Part shown: one piece after another, positions 1 through 5,204 of the stretch
Numbering within the stretch: the stretch's first letter is position 1
Layout of the letters: the number at the start of each line of letters is the position of its first letter
From: Chloroflexota bacterium
GTDB taxonomy: Bacteria; Chloroflexota; Anaerolineae; Caldilineales; Caldilineaceae
Assembly: GCA_003577005.1 (NCBI GenBank)
Contig: QEUW01000497.1
Location: forward strand, 1-5,204
Reading direction: 5' to 3'
Length of the DNA stretch: 5,204 nt
Notes under the pieces: model-generated
The model's database searches: none
What the model saw: only the letters and a program-made list of their open reading frames with translations
What the model was told of the DNA's origin: nothing
Translations under genes and position numbers: made by a program

Positions 1-573
1 GCCAACCTGGTCTACAACCCGCCCAACCGCTGGGGGGAACTGCCCTTTGCCGGCCGCAGCTTTGACCTTACCTGGTGTTGGGCCGCGCTCTGGTACATCC
101 AGGATCCGGCCGGTCTGTTGGCCGAACTGGCCCGCACCAGCCGCAAGTTGGTCTTTGTCGCCATGCCCAACAATTTTCAGGTCGGTTACTGGCTGCGCAA
201 GCTGGTCATCGACCGCGAGTTCTTTGCTCACCACGACGAAAGCTGGACCGACATCGGCCGCATTCGCCGCATTTTGGAGGCCAACGGCGTCCAGATCATC
301 GACCAGGGCGTGCTCGATGTCCCGCCTTGGCCCGATACCGTCATGCCGGCCAACGAGGTGCTCAAGCGGCTGGGCATCCGCAGCAAACAACTGGAGGAGC
401 AGTTCACCGGCGACGGCTGGCGTTGGAGCACCATGGCCTACTACCTGGGTCAAGAGCCGGATCTCTACGAGCGCGTGATGAAGTACGCCTGGCTCGACCG
501 CGCCCCATTGCCGTGGCAGGTCAAGGCGATCTGGGCGCATCATCGCTATCTTTTGGGCCGGGTGCGGGAGTAG
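1..573 (+). CDS. Class I SAM-dependent methyltransferase, C-terminal part (start outside window)
   Basis: The frame is open from base 1 to the TAG at 571-573, giving 190 visible residues, so the N-terminus with the glycine-rich SAM-binding loop is missing. The visible part opens with LPFAGRSFDLTWCWAALWYI (visible residues 14-33) followed by QDP. This matches the Methyltransf_11/25 pattern in which an acidic residue ending strand 4 (FDL, D22) is followed by a helix and an 'alxyixdp' stretch, then a helix like LLAELARTSR and a strand like KLVFVAMP. The rest (about residues 60-190) is a Trp- and Arg-rich C-terminal region that I cannot assign, probably a substrate-binding cap. The likely role is cytosolic methyl transfer from S-adenosylmethionine; the acceptor is unknown. 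It converges on the DUF1294 gene with only 8 bases between the stop codons. Family-level confidence is good; specificity is not determinable. Confidence 0.8.
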   Translation, partial: ANLVYNPPNRWGELPFAGRSFDLTWCWAALWYIQDPAGLLAELARTSRKLVFVAMPNNFQVGYWLRKLVIDREFFAHHDESWTDIGRIRRILEANGVQIIDQGVLDVPPWPDTVMPANEVLKRLGIRSKQLEEQFTGDGWRWSTMAYYLGQEPDLYERVMKYAWLDRAPLPWQVKAIWAHHRYLLGRVRE

Positions 574-581
574 GTTGGTAA

Positions 582-932
582 TTAGTTCAACGCGACCAGC
601 TCCAGGTTGATCAGCCACAGGTGCAACAATGTAGCGAGCACCAATAACACCTTGAACCAAAAGTGTTGCGTCTTGTGGCGGAACCAAAACATGCCTGCCC
701 AGCCACCGATAAAGCCACCCGCAAACGCCAGCCCGTGGAGCCACAATTCGGGCACGCGCCAGCCCTTGCGTTGTGCTTGAAATTTGTCAAACCAGTAGTA
801 CCCAAAAGTGACAACTGTCAGCGCCAACAGCCACGCCTGGTACCAGGCCAGGTTTGCGCCAAACAAGATCCAGAGACCTACGCCAATCATCAACACGGTG
901 AAGAACAGATGGAGGCCACAGCCGCCGCGCAT
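582..932 (-). CDS. DUF1294 family small integral membrane protein
   Basis: This 116-residue protein has four hydrophobic segments, at about residues 7-25, 30-48, 63-83 and 91-111. The family signature is visible: YYWFDKFQAQRKGWRVPE (45-62), a Gly-rich segment AFAGGFIGGWAGMFWF (69-84), and RHKTQHFWFK (85-94). These match the DUF1294 layout of 'DK..A..G.wRipE', 'GG..Ga..gm..frHKt....F'. The role of the family is unknown; it sits in the cytoplasmic membrane, and some members carry an extra nucleic-acid-binding cold-shock domain that is absent here. ATG at 932 is the earliest possible start, because an in-frame stop lies about 30 bases upstream with no ATG, GTG or TTG between. A GAGGG stretch about 9 bases before the ATG could be the ribosome binding site. 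It lies downstream of the RraA-like gene on the same strand, but a strong hairpin separates them, so co-transcription is uncertain. Confidence 0.82.
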   Translation of the reverse strand: MRGGCGLHLFFTVLMIGVGLWILFGANLAWYQAWLLALTVVTFGYYWFDKFQAQRKGWRVPELWLHGLAFAGGFIGGWAGMFWFRHKTQHFWFKVLLVLATLLHLWLINLELVALN

Positions 933-999
933 GATGGTTCGCCCTCGCTTTTTGATGGCCTAAAGATGGGATGAATTGGATTCTGAAGCGCGCTCATCT

Positions 1000-1034
1000 C
1001 AGGTGCGACGCACTTTGGAAGTGCGTCGCACCTG
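1000..1034. repeat. Perfect 16-bp inverted repeat (intergenic hairpin)
   Basis: The arms CAGGTGCGACGCACTT (1000-1015) and AAGTGCGTCGCACCTG (1019-1034) are exact reverse complements around a TGG loop (1016-1018). It lies in the 115-base gap between the RraA-like gene (stop at 1048) and the DUF1294 gene (start at 932), about 13 bases past the RraA-like stop. No T-run follows it on either strand, so it is not a classic intrinsic terminator. It could still block 3' exonucleases, reduce read-through into the DUF1294 gene, or be one copy of a dispersed palindromic element. Nothing else is evident in this gap apart from the weak ribosome binding site of the DUF1294 gene. Confidence 0.9.
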
Positions 1035-1047
1035 GCTGGCGCATCAG

Positions 1048-1794
1048 TTAGGTTTGAGAACTTTGCTTTTTCGCCGCCCGATATTCTTCCCACATGGCCG
1101 GAGTGGGCGGATAATACTTGCCTGGTGCCACGCCCTCGGCCTGGATCTTTTCCTTGATGTATGCCTCAACCCCTTCATGGTCTTCGCAGATCGCCACACA
1201 TTCTTCGGCAAACCACGACGGCACCACGACCACACCATCGCCGTCGCCCACCAGCACATCGCCGGGCCGCACCAGCGCACCGCCGCACTGGATGTCCACA
1301 TTCTCTTCGGCTGGGATGCCCCACGGCGCCGAGGCGTAGGGTGTGCGCGCCTGGGCGTAGATGATCAACCCGTAGCCCTCGTCTTCCATCACATCCAGGT
1401 CGCGGATGGCGCCGTCGGTGACGATGCCATCGGCGCGGTTCATCTTGAGTTGCAGCGCCTTGACATCGCCAAAGATACACGAACGGGCATTGCCCATGAT
1501 GTCGGCTACGAGCACATCGCCGGGGCCGCAGCGGGCCATGGCGCGATATTCGGGTGCGTCGGCGCCAAGCTGCGTTTCCGCCAGCAGATCGGGGCGTGGC
1601 GGTAGAAAACGCAACGTGCGGGCGCGGGCAGCCAGCCGCTTGCCGGGCGTCCACAGATGGACGTTTTCCATAAAAGGCAGCGGCACGCCCGCGTCCTTGA
1701 CCACGTGGTTCCAGATAGTGGCGACGGGCAGTTTCTTGAAGCGATCCAGAATCTCCTGCGGCACATGGACGGGGGCGTACGAGCGGTCGGGCAT
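1048..1794 (-). CDS. RraA-like / HMG-CHA aldolase family protein (Methyltransf_6 fold)
   Basis: The 248-residue protein carries the core motifs of the RraA-like family (PF03737), often mislabelled as demethylmenaquinone methyltransferase: GPGDVLVAD (90-98), a variant FGD (108-110), VTDGAIRD (125-132), and a late [17 protein letters not shown] (176-192). In the characterised Pseudomonas 4-hydroxy-4-methyl-2-oxoglutarate aldolase, the Arg-Asp pair in this motif binds substrate and divalent metal; here these are R131 and D132. The family includes pyruvate aldolases/oxaloacetate decarboxylases and the E. coli RNase E inhibitor RraA. The intact R-D pair and the extra N- and C-terminal segments (about 248 against about 160 residues for E. 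coli RraA) make an enzyme more likely than an RNase regulator. AGGAGA at 1801-1806, 6 bases from the ATG, fixes the start. It begins 30 bases after the protease stop and probably shares that transcript. The protein should be cytosolic; its substrate is unknown. Confidence 0.86.
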   Translation of the reverse strand: MPDRSYAPVHVPQEILDRFKKLPVATIWNHVVKDAGVPLPFMENVHLWTPGKRLAARARTLRFLPPRPDLLAETQLGADAPEYRAMARCGPGDVLVADIMGNARSCIFGDVKALQLKMNRADGIVTDGAIRDLDVMEDEGYGLIIYAQARTPYASAPWGIPAEENVDIQCGGALVRPGDVLVGDGDGVVVVPSWFAEECVAICEDHEGVEAYIKEKIQAEGVAPGKYYPPTPAMWEEYRAAKKQSSQT

Positions 1795-1824
1795 AGTTAT
1801 TCTCCTGCGTGATTGGGTTGGGTG

Positions 1825-2196
1825 TTAACTGACTTCTGTTGTACCGGCGATGCCATCTAGCGTCAAGATCAACTGGTTTAGAACATCGCGCCCCAGGATC
1901 GCTTCCGCTCCTGGCTTTGCGGCCACTGCCCGGATCCCCGGCATCCGATGAGGGCCGATCTGCACCTCAAGCAAGTAGAGATTTACGGATAAGGTGTGAC
2001 CTGTGATGCCATATAGTTGGCGCGTCTCCAGATAAACGGCTCCAATTTCCATCAAAATATCGATAGGCAGGATACATGCATCTGCACCGGTATCGATTAG
2101 AGCGGTCAAAAGCATCTCGCTCCGCCGCCGAATGGTGACTTCAACGACAGGCGCGCCAGGTTGGTAATTGCTGTCGTAAGAGAAAGAGATGCTCAT
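1825..2196 (-). CDS. Retropepsin-like (clan AA) aspartic protease
   Basis: This 123-residue protein has the single-lobe architecture of retroviral proteases. It shows the catalytic triad in ALIDTGADACILP (32-44, catalytic D35), a glycine-containing flap-like turn YGITGH (62-67), and the second conserved motif ILGRDVLNQ (100-108), close to the ILGRD-type helix motif of retropepsins. With only one DTG it must homodimerise to form an active site. There is no signal peptide or membrane segment, so it should be cytosolic. The start ATG overlaps the TGA of the upstream DUF5678 gene as ATGA (2193-2196). There is no good Shine-Dalgarno before it (only AAAGAA), so translation is probably coupled to that gene. 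The target is unknown. Sampled bases here are clearly AT-richer than the ABC genes. An alternative is a domesticated retroelement protease, but no reverse transcriptase or integrase lies nearby. Confidence 0.85.
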   Translation of the reverse strand: MSISFSYDSNYQPGAPVVEVTIRRRSEMLLTALIDTGADACILPIDILMEIGAVYLETRQLYGITGHTLSVNLYLLEVQIGPHRMPGIRAVAAKPGAEAILGRDVLNQLILTLDGIAGTTEVS

Positions 2197-2603
2197 TGTG
2201 TTCTTTGCACCAGGCGTGGAGAGCGAAAGTAGAGTGGTGGCGGCAATACTGGTTGCACTTGTCGAATCAGTACGATCTCGTCTGGGTAGTTCATTTGAAT
2301 ACGTTCGACGAGTCGAACCTCATCTGGATCGCAATCAACGACCTGGCCTTGGTAGATGGCAACGTATTCGCCCAAATGCTTGGTGACCAGTTTGCCATGC
2401 ATTTTACCAAAGGCCTCTTCTTCCTTTTGCATCAGGGGCTGTCGTGGGTCCTGGTAAAAAGGCGACGCTGCCTCTTCAACTTTTTGCTCCCCCCCGTTAG
2501 CATCATGGACCTGCAACGAGCGGACAAAATCCAGTGAAGAGAGCAATTCCGCCAACAGGCCGGCCTTCTGGTCGTCTGCCACCTCGATGATGATCTGTCG
2601 CAA
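2193..2603 (-). CDS. DUF5678-domain protein, partner of the adjacent retropepsin-like protease (TTG start)
   Basis: The predicted product is 136 residues from the TTG at 2603. The N-terminus RQIIIEVADDQKAGLLAEL (2-20) followed by LSSLDFV (21-27) resembles the beta-strand plus helix 'fl..LdfV' start seen in many short antitoxin-like proteins. A polar linker follows (about 30-65). The C-terminal part, GKLVTKHLGEYVAIYQGQVV (70-89), a 'DPDEVRLVERI' helix and NYPDEIVLIRQV (105-116), matches the DUF5678 pattern of 'l.k.hpGkyVAi.dg.vv', helix, 'yP...v.i..V'. A proline-rich tail of about 20 residues ends the protein. Its role is unknown; an adaptor, substrate or inhibitor of the protease is inference from the ATGA overlap. 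The start was chosen because an ideal AGGAGG precedes the TTG. The upstream in-frame TTG (2645) and ATG (2633) lie at or before the predicted transcription start. No membrane segments are visible. Confidence 0.78.
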   Translation of the reverse strand: MRQIIIEVADDQKAGLLAELLSSLDFVRSLQVHDANGGEQKVEEAASPFYQDPRQPLMQKEEEAFGKMHGKLVTKHLGEYVAIYQGQVVDCDPDEVRLVERIQMNYPDEIVLIRQVQPVLPPPLYFRSPRLVQRTQ

Positions 2604-2608
2604 GGATG

Positions 2609-2616
2609 CACCTCCT
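2609..2616 (-). promoter_or_regulatory. Strong Shine-Dalgarno that decides the TTG start of the DUF5678 gene
   Basis: On the - strand this reads AGGAGGTG, a full anti-16S complement, followed by CATCC and then TTG at 2603-2601. It lies inside the open frame that could start at the ATG at 2633, but nothing like it precedes that ATG. This makes the TTG the best-supported start. Confidence 0.8.
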
Positions 2617-2645
2617 GAAACTCCATCTTCCATGGATACTGCCAA

Positions 2646-2654
2646 ATTATACCA
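2646..2654 (-). promoter_or_regulatory. Extended -10 promoter for the DUF5678-protease(-RraA-like) operon
   Basis: On the - strand the sequence TGGTATAAT contains a perfect TATAAT (2651-2646) with the TG of an extended -10 element one base upstream. No good -35 is found at 16-18 bases (TGGGAT at 17), as is usual for extended -10 promoters. Transcription would start near 2639, giving a leader of about 36 bases with the Shine-Dalgarno at 2616-2609. Confidence 0.72.
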
Positions 2655-2662
2655 CGTTGGCC

Positions 2663-2682
2663 GGGATCATCCCATCAGATGG
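2663..2682. promoter_or_regulatory. Two overlapping 11-bp palindromes, candidate operator
   Basis: GGGATCATCCC (2663-2673) and CCATCAGATGG (2672-2682) are each perfect inverted repeats with 5-bp arms and a one-base centre, sharing two bases. They cover the place where a -35 box for the DUF5678 promoter would be. This suggests a repressor or activator site, but short palindromes also arise by chance. Confidence 0.35.
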
Positions 2683-2684
2683 AA

Positions 2685-2742
2685 CATGTAGGGTGCGTCC
2701 AGGATTGGGTGCAGTGGGCAAGATGGCATCTTGCCCTACATG
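2685..2742. repeat. Nested inverted repeat in the divergent intergenic region
   Basis: The outer arms are CATGTAGGG (2685-2693) and CCCTACATG (2734-2742), a perfect 9-bp pair. Inside is a near-continuous palindrome with arms GGGCAAGATG (2716-2725) and CATCTTGCCC (2727-2736) around a single G. The two share bases 2734-2736, so they cannot both be fully paired. A direct repeat GGGTGC occurs at 2691-2696 and 2707-2712. No T-run follows on either strand. It resembles a small REP/MITE-like palindromic element sitting between divergent promoters. Confidence 0.8.
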
Positions 2743-2761
2743 CTTTCGCCCGCGCAGAGGC

Positions 2762-2790
2762 TGGACAGATACCACTTTTGATGCAAAAAT
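2762..2790 (+). promoter_or_regulatory. Candidate promoter for the ABC exporter operon
   Basis: TGGACA (2762-2767, 5 of 6 to the -35 consensus) lies 17 bases before AAAAAT (2785-2790, 4 of 6 to the -10 consensus). A TG at 2782-2783 forms an extended -10. Transcription would begin near 2797, giving a very short leader that includes the GGGGAGG ribosome binding site (2797-2803). The short leader is a reason for caution. Confidence 0.45.
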
Positions 2791-2810
2791 AAAAAAGGGG
2801 AGGATTCATC

Positions 2811-4568
2811 ATGCAACACAGCGGGCTACGTTTTCTACTGCCATACATGCGACCCTACCGCGGATTGCTGGCGTTGGGCACCCTCTACGCCATGATCGGC
2901 GCTGGCGCACAGGCCTTTAGCCCCACCTGGCTCGGTTGGGGCATCGATGCGCTGACGAGGGGCGTCACCGGGCGCACATTGCTGGTCTACGCCCTGGGTT
3001 TGATCGGGCTTTCCATGATCCTGGCGGTCTTTCGCTATCTTTTGCGGATGCTCACCGGCGAGATTGCCGCCGGCGTCTCCTATCAGATGAGCCAGGACCT
3101 TTTTCACCGGCTCCTGCTCTTCGACCGTGAGACGCGCCAGCAATATGGCACCGGTGATCTGCTTTCGCGCGCCACCAGCGATTTTACCTACATCTGGCGT
3201 TTTTATTCAGCCGGTTTCCAGATGTCGATCCATGCCCTCTTTTTGCTGCTCATCGGCTGTGGGCTCATGGCGCTCACCAGCCCGTCGTTGGCGGGCCTGG
3301 TCATCGTGGCGTTGAGCATCAGCGTGGTCGCCCAGGTGCGGCTGGGCTCGATCCTCGAACGTTCGTTTGCTGTGGTGCAACAGGAGATGGCGCGGCTCTC
3401 TGGCTTTGTCCAGGAGCATCTCAACGCGGCGCGGATGTTGAGCGCCTATGCACAGGAGACAGCTGTGGGCGCCGCCTTTCGTGACGCCAACCGCACCTAT
3501 GTACAGCGCAACCTGACCTTTGTCTTACAGTCGGGCGCCATCTCGCCCATCCCCAGCATTGTCGTGCGGTTGACGGCGGCGGCGGTCATCTTTATCGGCG
3601 GCATGATGATCATCGGCAACCAGTTGACCGTCGGGCAGTATGTGCAATTTATCGTCTATCTGGGTCTGCTCAACAGCGCCACCCGGCAGATCACCGGCGC
3701 TTTTGAGCGGCTGCAACAGGGGAGTGCGGCGGCGGCGCGCATCGGCGAGGTGCTTCACCGCTGGCCCAAGATCGCAGACAGCGCCGCTGCCGTTGACATC
3801 AACTTCAAGGGAGATATTCACTTTGAAAATGTAGGCGTCTGGGCCGATGACCAGGACCGCTGGGTGTTGCGCCACATCGACCTGGACATCCCCGTGGGCA
3901 CGACCCTGGGCATCGTCGGGCCGACCGGTTCGGGTAAGAGCATGTTGATCAGCCTGTTGGGGCGTATCCACGACCCTGACGAGGGGCGCATCACCATCGA
4001 TGGACACGATCTGCGCCAGGTCAAATTGTCAGCGTTGCGCCACGCTGTGGTCTATGTGCCGCAAGAGTCGCTGCTCTTTAGTATGCCCTTGCGCGGCAAT
4101 ATTGCGCTGGGGCAGCCCGACACGTCCGACCCGCAGATCCACCGGGCGATGGAGCAGGCGCGGCTGAGCAAGGACCTGCCCCAACTTCCTAAAGGGCTGG
4201 AGAGCGTGGTGGGCGAGCGCGGCGCCACCCTCTCCGGCGGGCAGAAGCAGCGGGCGTCGCTGGCGCGGGCGCTGGTGCGCGAGCCCAAGGTGCTGATCCT
4301 CGATGATGCGCTGGCAAGTGTGGATATGAAGACCGCCGCCGAAATCATCAATGCGCTGCGCGCCGAAGCCGAGCGTCGCACCTGCATCATCGTCAGCCAA
4401 CGGATGAGCGCGGTCGAGCACGCCGACCAAATCATCGTGCTCGATGAAGGCCAGATCGTCGAACAGGGGAACCACGCCGAACTGATGACGTTGGACGGTC
4501 GCTACGCCGAAATGTATCACCGGGAAGTCCAACAGGCCGCGGAGGTATTGACCGATGGCGCAGAGTAA
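2811..4568 (+). CDS. ABC exporter half-transporter with degenerate catalytic site (TM287/BmrC-like subunit)
   Basis: This 585-residue protein has the exporter order TMD-NBD. The N-terminal half (about 1-310) holds six membrane helices with the coupling-region motif QYGTGDLLSRATSD (about 111-124). The nucleotide-binding domain has Walker A GPTGSGKS (370-377), Q-loop Q418, signature LSGGQKQR (474-481), Walker B VLILD (494-498) and D-loop ASVD (502-505). Two catalytic residues deviate: D499 stands where the catalytic Glu is expected, and the H-loop reads VSQR with Q530 in place of His. That pattern marks the subunit whose Walker motifs form the non-hydrolytic site in heterodimeric exporters. GGGGAGG 7 bases before the ATG fixes the start. 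The next gene overlaps by 14 bases and should encode the partner. It probably exports drugs, lipids or peptides across the cytoplasmic membrane; the substrate cannot be inferred. Confidence 0.93.
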   Translation: MQHSGLRFLLPYMRPYRGLLALGTLYAMIGAGAQAFSPTWLGWGIDALTRGVTGRTLLVYALGLIGLSMILAVFRYLLRMLTGEIAAGVSYQMSQDLFHRLLLFDRETRQQYGTGDLLSRATSDFTYIWRFYSAGFQMSIHALFLLLIGCGLMALTSPSLAGLVIVALSISVVAQVRLGSILERSFAVVQQEMARLSGFVQEHLNAARMLSAYAQETAVGAAFRDANRTYVQRNLTFVLQSGAISPIPSIVVRLTAAAVIFIGGMMIIGNQLTVGQYVQFIVYLGLLNSATRQITGAFERLQQGSAAAARIGEVLHRWPKIADSAAAVDINFKGDIHFENVGVWADDQDRWVLRHIDLDIPVGTTLGIVGPTGSGKSMLISLLGRIHDPDEGRITIDGHDLRQVKLSALRHAVVYVPQESLLFSMPLRGNIALGQPDTSDPQIHRAMEQARLSKDLPQLPKGLESVVGERGATLSGGQKQRASLARALVREPKVLILDDALASVDMKTAAEIINALRAEAERRTCIIVSQRMSAVEHADQIIVLDEGQIVEQGNHAELMTLDGRYAEMYHREVQQAAEVLTDGAE

Positions 4569-5204
4569 AGCCTTGCCTAAACAAAGTGAAGCCTCTGCCC
4601 AAGAGCGGACGAACGAGCCCGCTGGCGGGACAGCCACTGCAGCGAGCGCCGAGGAATTGAACCAGGATAGGGCGCTCTTCATCCTGCTGGGGCGGGCGCT
4701 GGCGCCCTACTGGCGCTGGACGGCGCTGGCGCTGGTGCTCATGCTGGGCGTAGCGGCGACTAACGTCGTGCCACCCTATCTGCTCCAACAGGCCATCGAC
4801 GGTCCCATCCGCCAGGGCAATATCGGCGCGCTCTGGTGGATCACACTGCTCTACGGCACCACTGCCGTCGCCAGCATCATCTTGACTTTTGCCTTTACCT
4901 ATTTTCTCCAGAAGGGGGCGCAACAGGCGCTGGCCGACATCCGCACGCGGCTCTTTGACCATATCCTCAAGCAGGACCACGGTTTTCTCACCCGCACGCC
5001 CACCGGGGAACTGGTGGCGCGGCTGACCAGCGATATCGACAGCCTCAATGCTGTGCTCTCCAACAGCATCGTCGTCATTTTGGTGGAAGGGGTGACACTC
5101 ATCGTCATTGTGGTGGTGATGTTCGCCACCAACTGGCGGTTGGCGCTGATTGCGCTGGTGGTGCTGCCGGTCGTCGCCATCGTCACCCGCTACTTTCGCC
5201 AGCG
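4555..5204 (+). CDS. ABC exporter half-transporter, N-terminal TMD part (TM288/BmrD-like partner, cut by window end)
   Basis: The ATG at 4555 lies inside the end of the previous gene in another frame, 8 bases after GGAGGT (4541-4546), and the frame stays open to the window end (216 complete residues). The first 40 or so residues are a polar, Ala/Glu/Lys-rich extension. An elbow helix and TM1 follow (LAPYWRWTALALVLMLGVAA, 49-68), with the PPYLLQQAIDGPI motif (73-85) typical of exporter TM1 ends. TM2 is at about 93-117. The intracellular helix with IRTRLFDHIL (129-138) and TPTGELVARLTSDIDSL (148-164) is the classic ABC_membrane coupling segment. TM3 and TM4 are at about 170-191 and 194-212. The nucleotide-binding domain lies outside the window. 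The close overlap indicates translational coupling and equal amounts of the two subunits. Confidence 0.92.
   Translation, partial: MAQSKALPKQSEASAQERTNEPAGGTATAASAEELNQDRALFILLGRALAPYWRWTALALVLMLGVAATNVVPPYLLQQAIDGPIRQGNIGALWWITLLYGTTAVASIILTFAFTYFLQKGAQQALADIRTRLFDHILKQDHGFLTRTPTGELVARLTSDIDSLNAVLSNSIVVILVEGVTLIVIVVVMFATNWRLALIALVVLPVVAIVTRYFRQ

Noticed and set aside
47..581. Alternative + strand frames within the methyltransferase region
   Set aside because: The frame open from base 1 shows the methyltransferase motifs. The other frames give low-complexity Ser/Pro/Arg-rich products.
1000..1034. Hairpin as a Rho-independent terminator
   Set aside because: Neither strand has a T-run directly after the stem; the nearest run of five T on the + strand begins about 30 bases away.
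976..1605. Long + strand open frame (209 codons) opposite the RraA-like gene
   Set aside because: It is antisense to a protein with clear family motifs and a good ribosome binding site. Its translation is rich in His, Arg and Asp with no recognisable domain, and it runs through the perfect hairpin at 1000-1034.
1825..2196. Protease as part of a retroelement
   Set aside because: No reverse transcriptase, integrase, long terminal repeats or target-site duplications are visible nearby. Stand-alone bacterial retropepsin-like proteins are known.
2193..2645. 150-residue version of the DUF5678 protein starting at the TTG at 2645
   Set aside because: That codon falls between the -10 box and the predicted transcription start, so it would not be in the mRNA, and no Shine-Dalgarno precedes it.
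2716..2736. Inner palindrome as a terminator or a leader attenuator of the ABC operon
   Set aside because: No T-run follows on either strand, and the candidate promoter at 2762-2790 lies downstream of it, so it would not be in the ABC leader RNA.
4029..4682. - strand open frame (217 codons) opposite the ABC transporter junction
   Set aside because: It mirrors the nucleotide-binding domain, whose motifs are intact on the + strand. GC-rich DNA commonly leaves such frames open; there is no ribosome binding site or domain to support it.
4432..4980. - strand open frame (182 codons) opposite the second ABC gene
   Set aside because: It is antisense to a clear exporter transmembrane domain. Its product is rich in Arg, Gly and Pro with no recognisable fold.

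Overview
The window is a GC-rich bacterial segment with no rRNA, tRNA, CRISPR array or insertion sequence. Gene content and style suggest a Chloroflexota-like bacterium (Anaerolineae/Caldilineae): GC-rich body genes, short perfect palindromic repeats between genes, and a retropepsin-like protease paired with a DUF5678 protein. I associate such pairs with Chloroflexota and Cyanobacteria. This placement is inference from memory, not a database result.

Layout. (1) Positions 1-573, + strand: the C-terminal part of a class I SAM-dependent methyltransferase whose start lies outside the window. (2) Positions 582-2603, - strand, read right to left: a DUF5678 protein, a retropepsin-like aspartic protease overlapping it by ATGA, an RraA/HMG-aldolase-like protein 30 bases further on, a 16-bp perfect hairpin, and a small DUF1294 membrane protein that converges on the methyltransferase. 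(3) Positions 2604-2810: a divergent intergenic region. It holds an extended -10 promoter for the - strand genes, two tandem 11-bp palindromes, a nested inverted repeat, and a candidate promoter for the + strand genes. (4) Positions 2811-5204, + strand: two overlapping genes for the halves of an ABC exporter. The first is complete; the second is cut by the window end.

How the genes work together. The two ABC half-transporters almost certainly form an asymmetric heterodimer. The first carries Asp where the catalytic Glu after Walker B is expected, and Gln in place of the H-loop His, as in TM287/288- and BmrC/BmrD-type exporters. The DUF5678 and protease genes look like one translationally coupled module, clearly AT-richer than the ABC genes by hand count, which may mean it was acquired horizontally. 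The RraA-like enzyme probably shares their transcript but has its own strong ribosome binding site and GC-rich stretches, so it may be only a passenger.

The best candidate for an under-described system is the DUF5678/retropepsin pair, with its own promoter, possible operator and unusual TTG start. Everything else is recognisable at family level, although exact substrates cannot be read from sequence.
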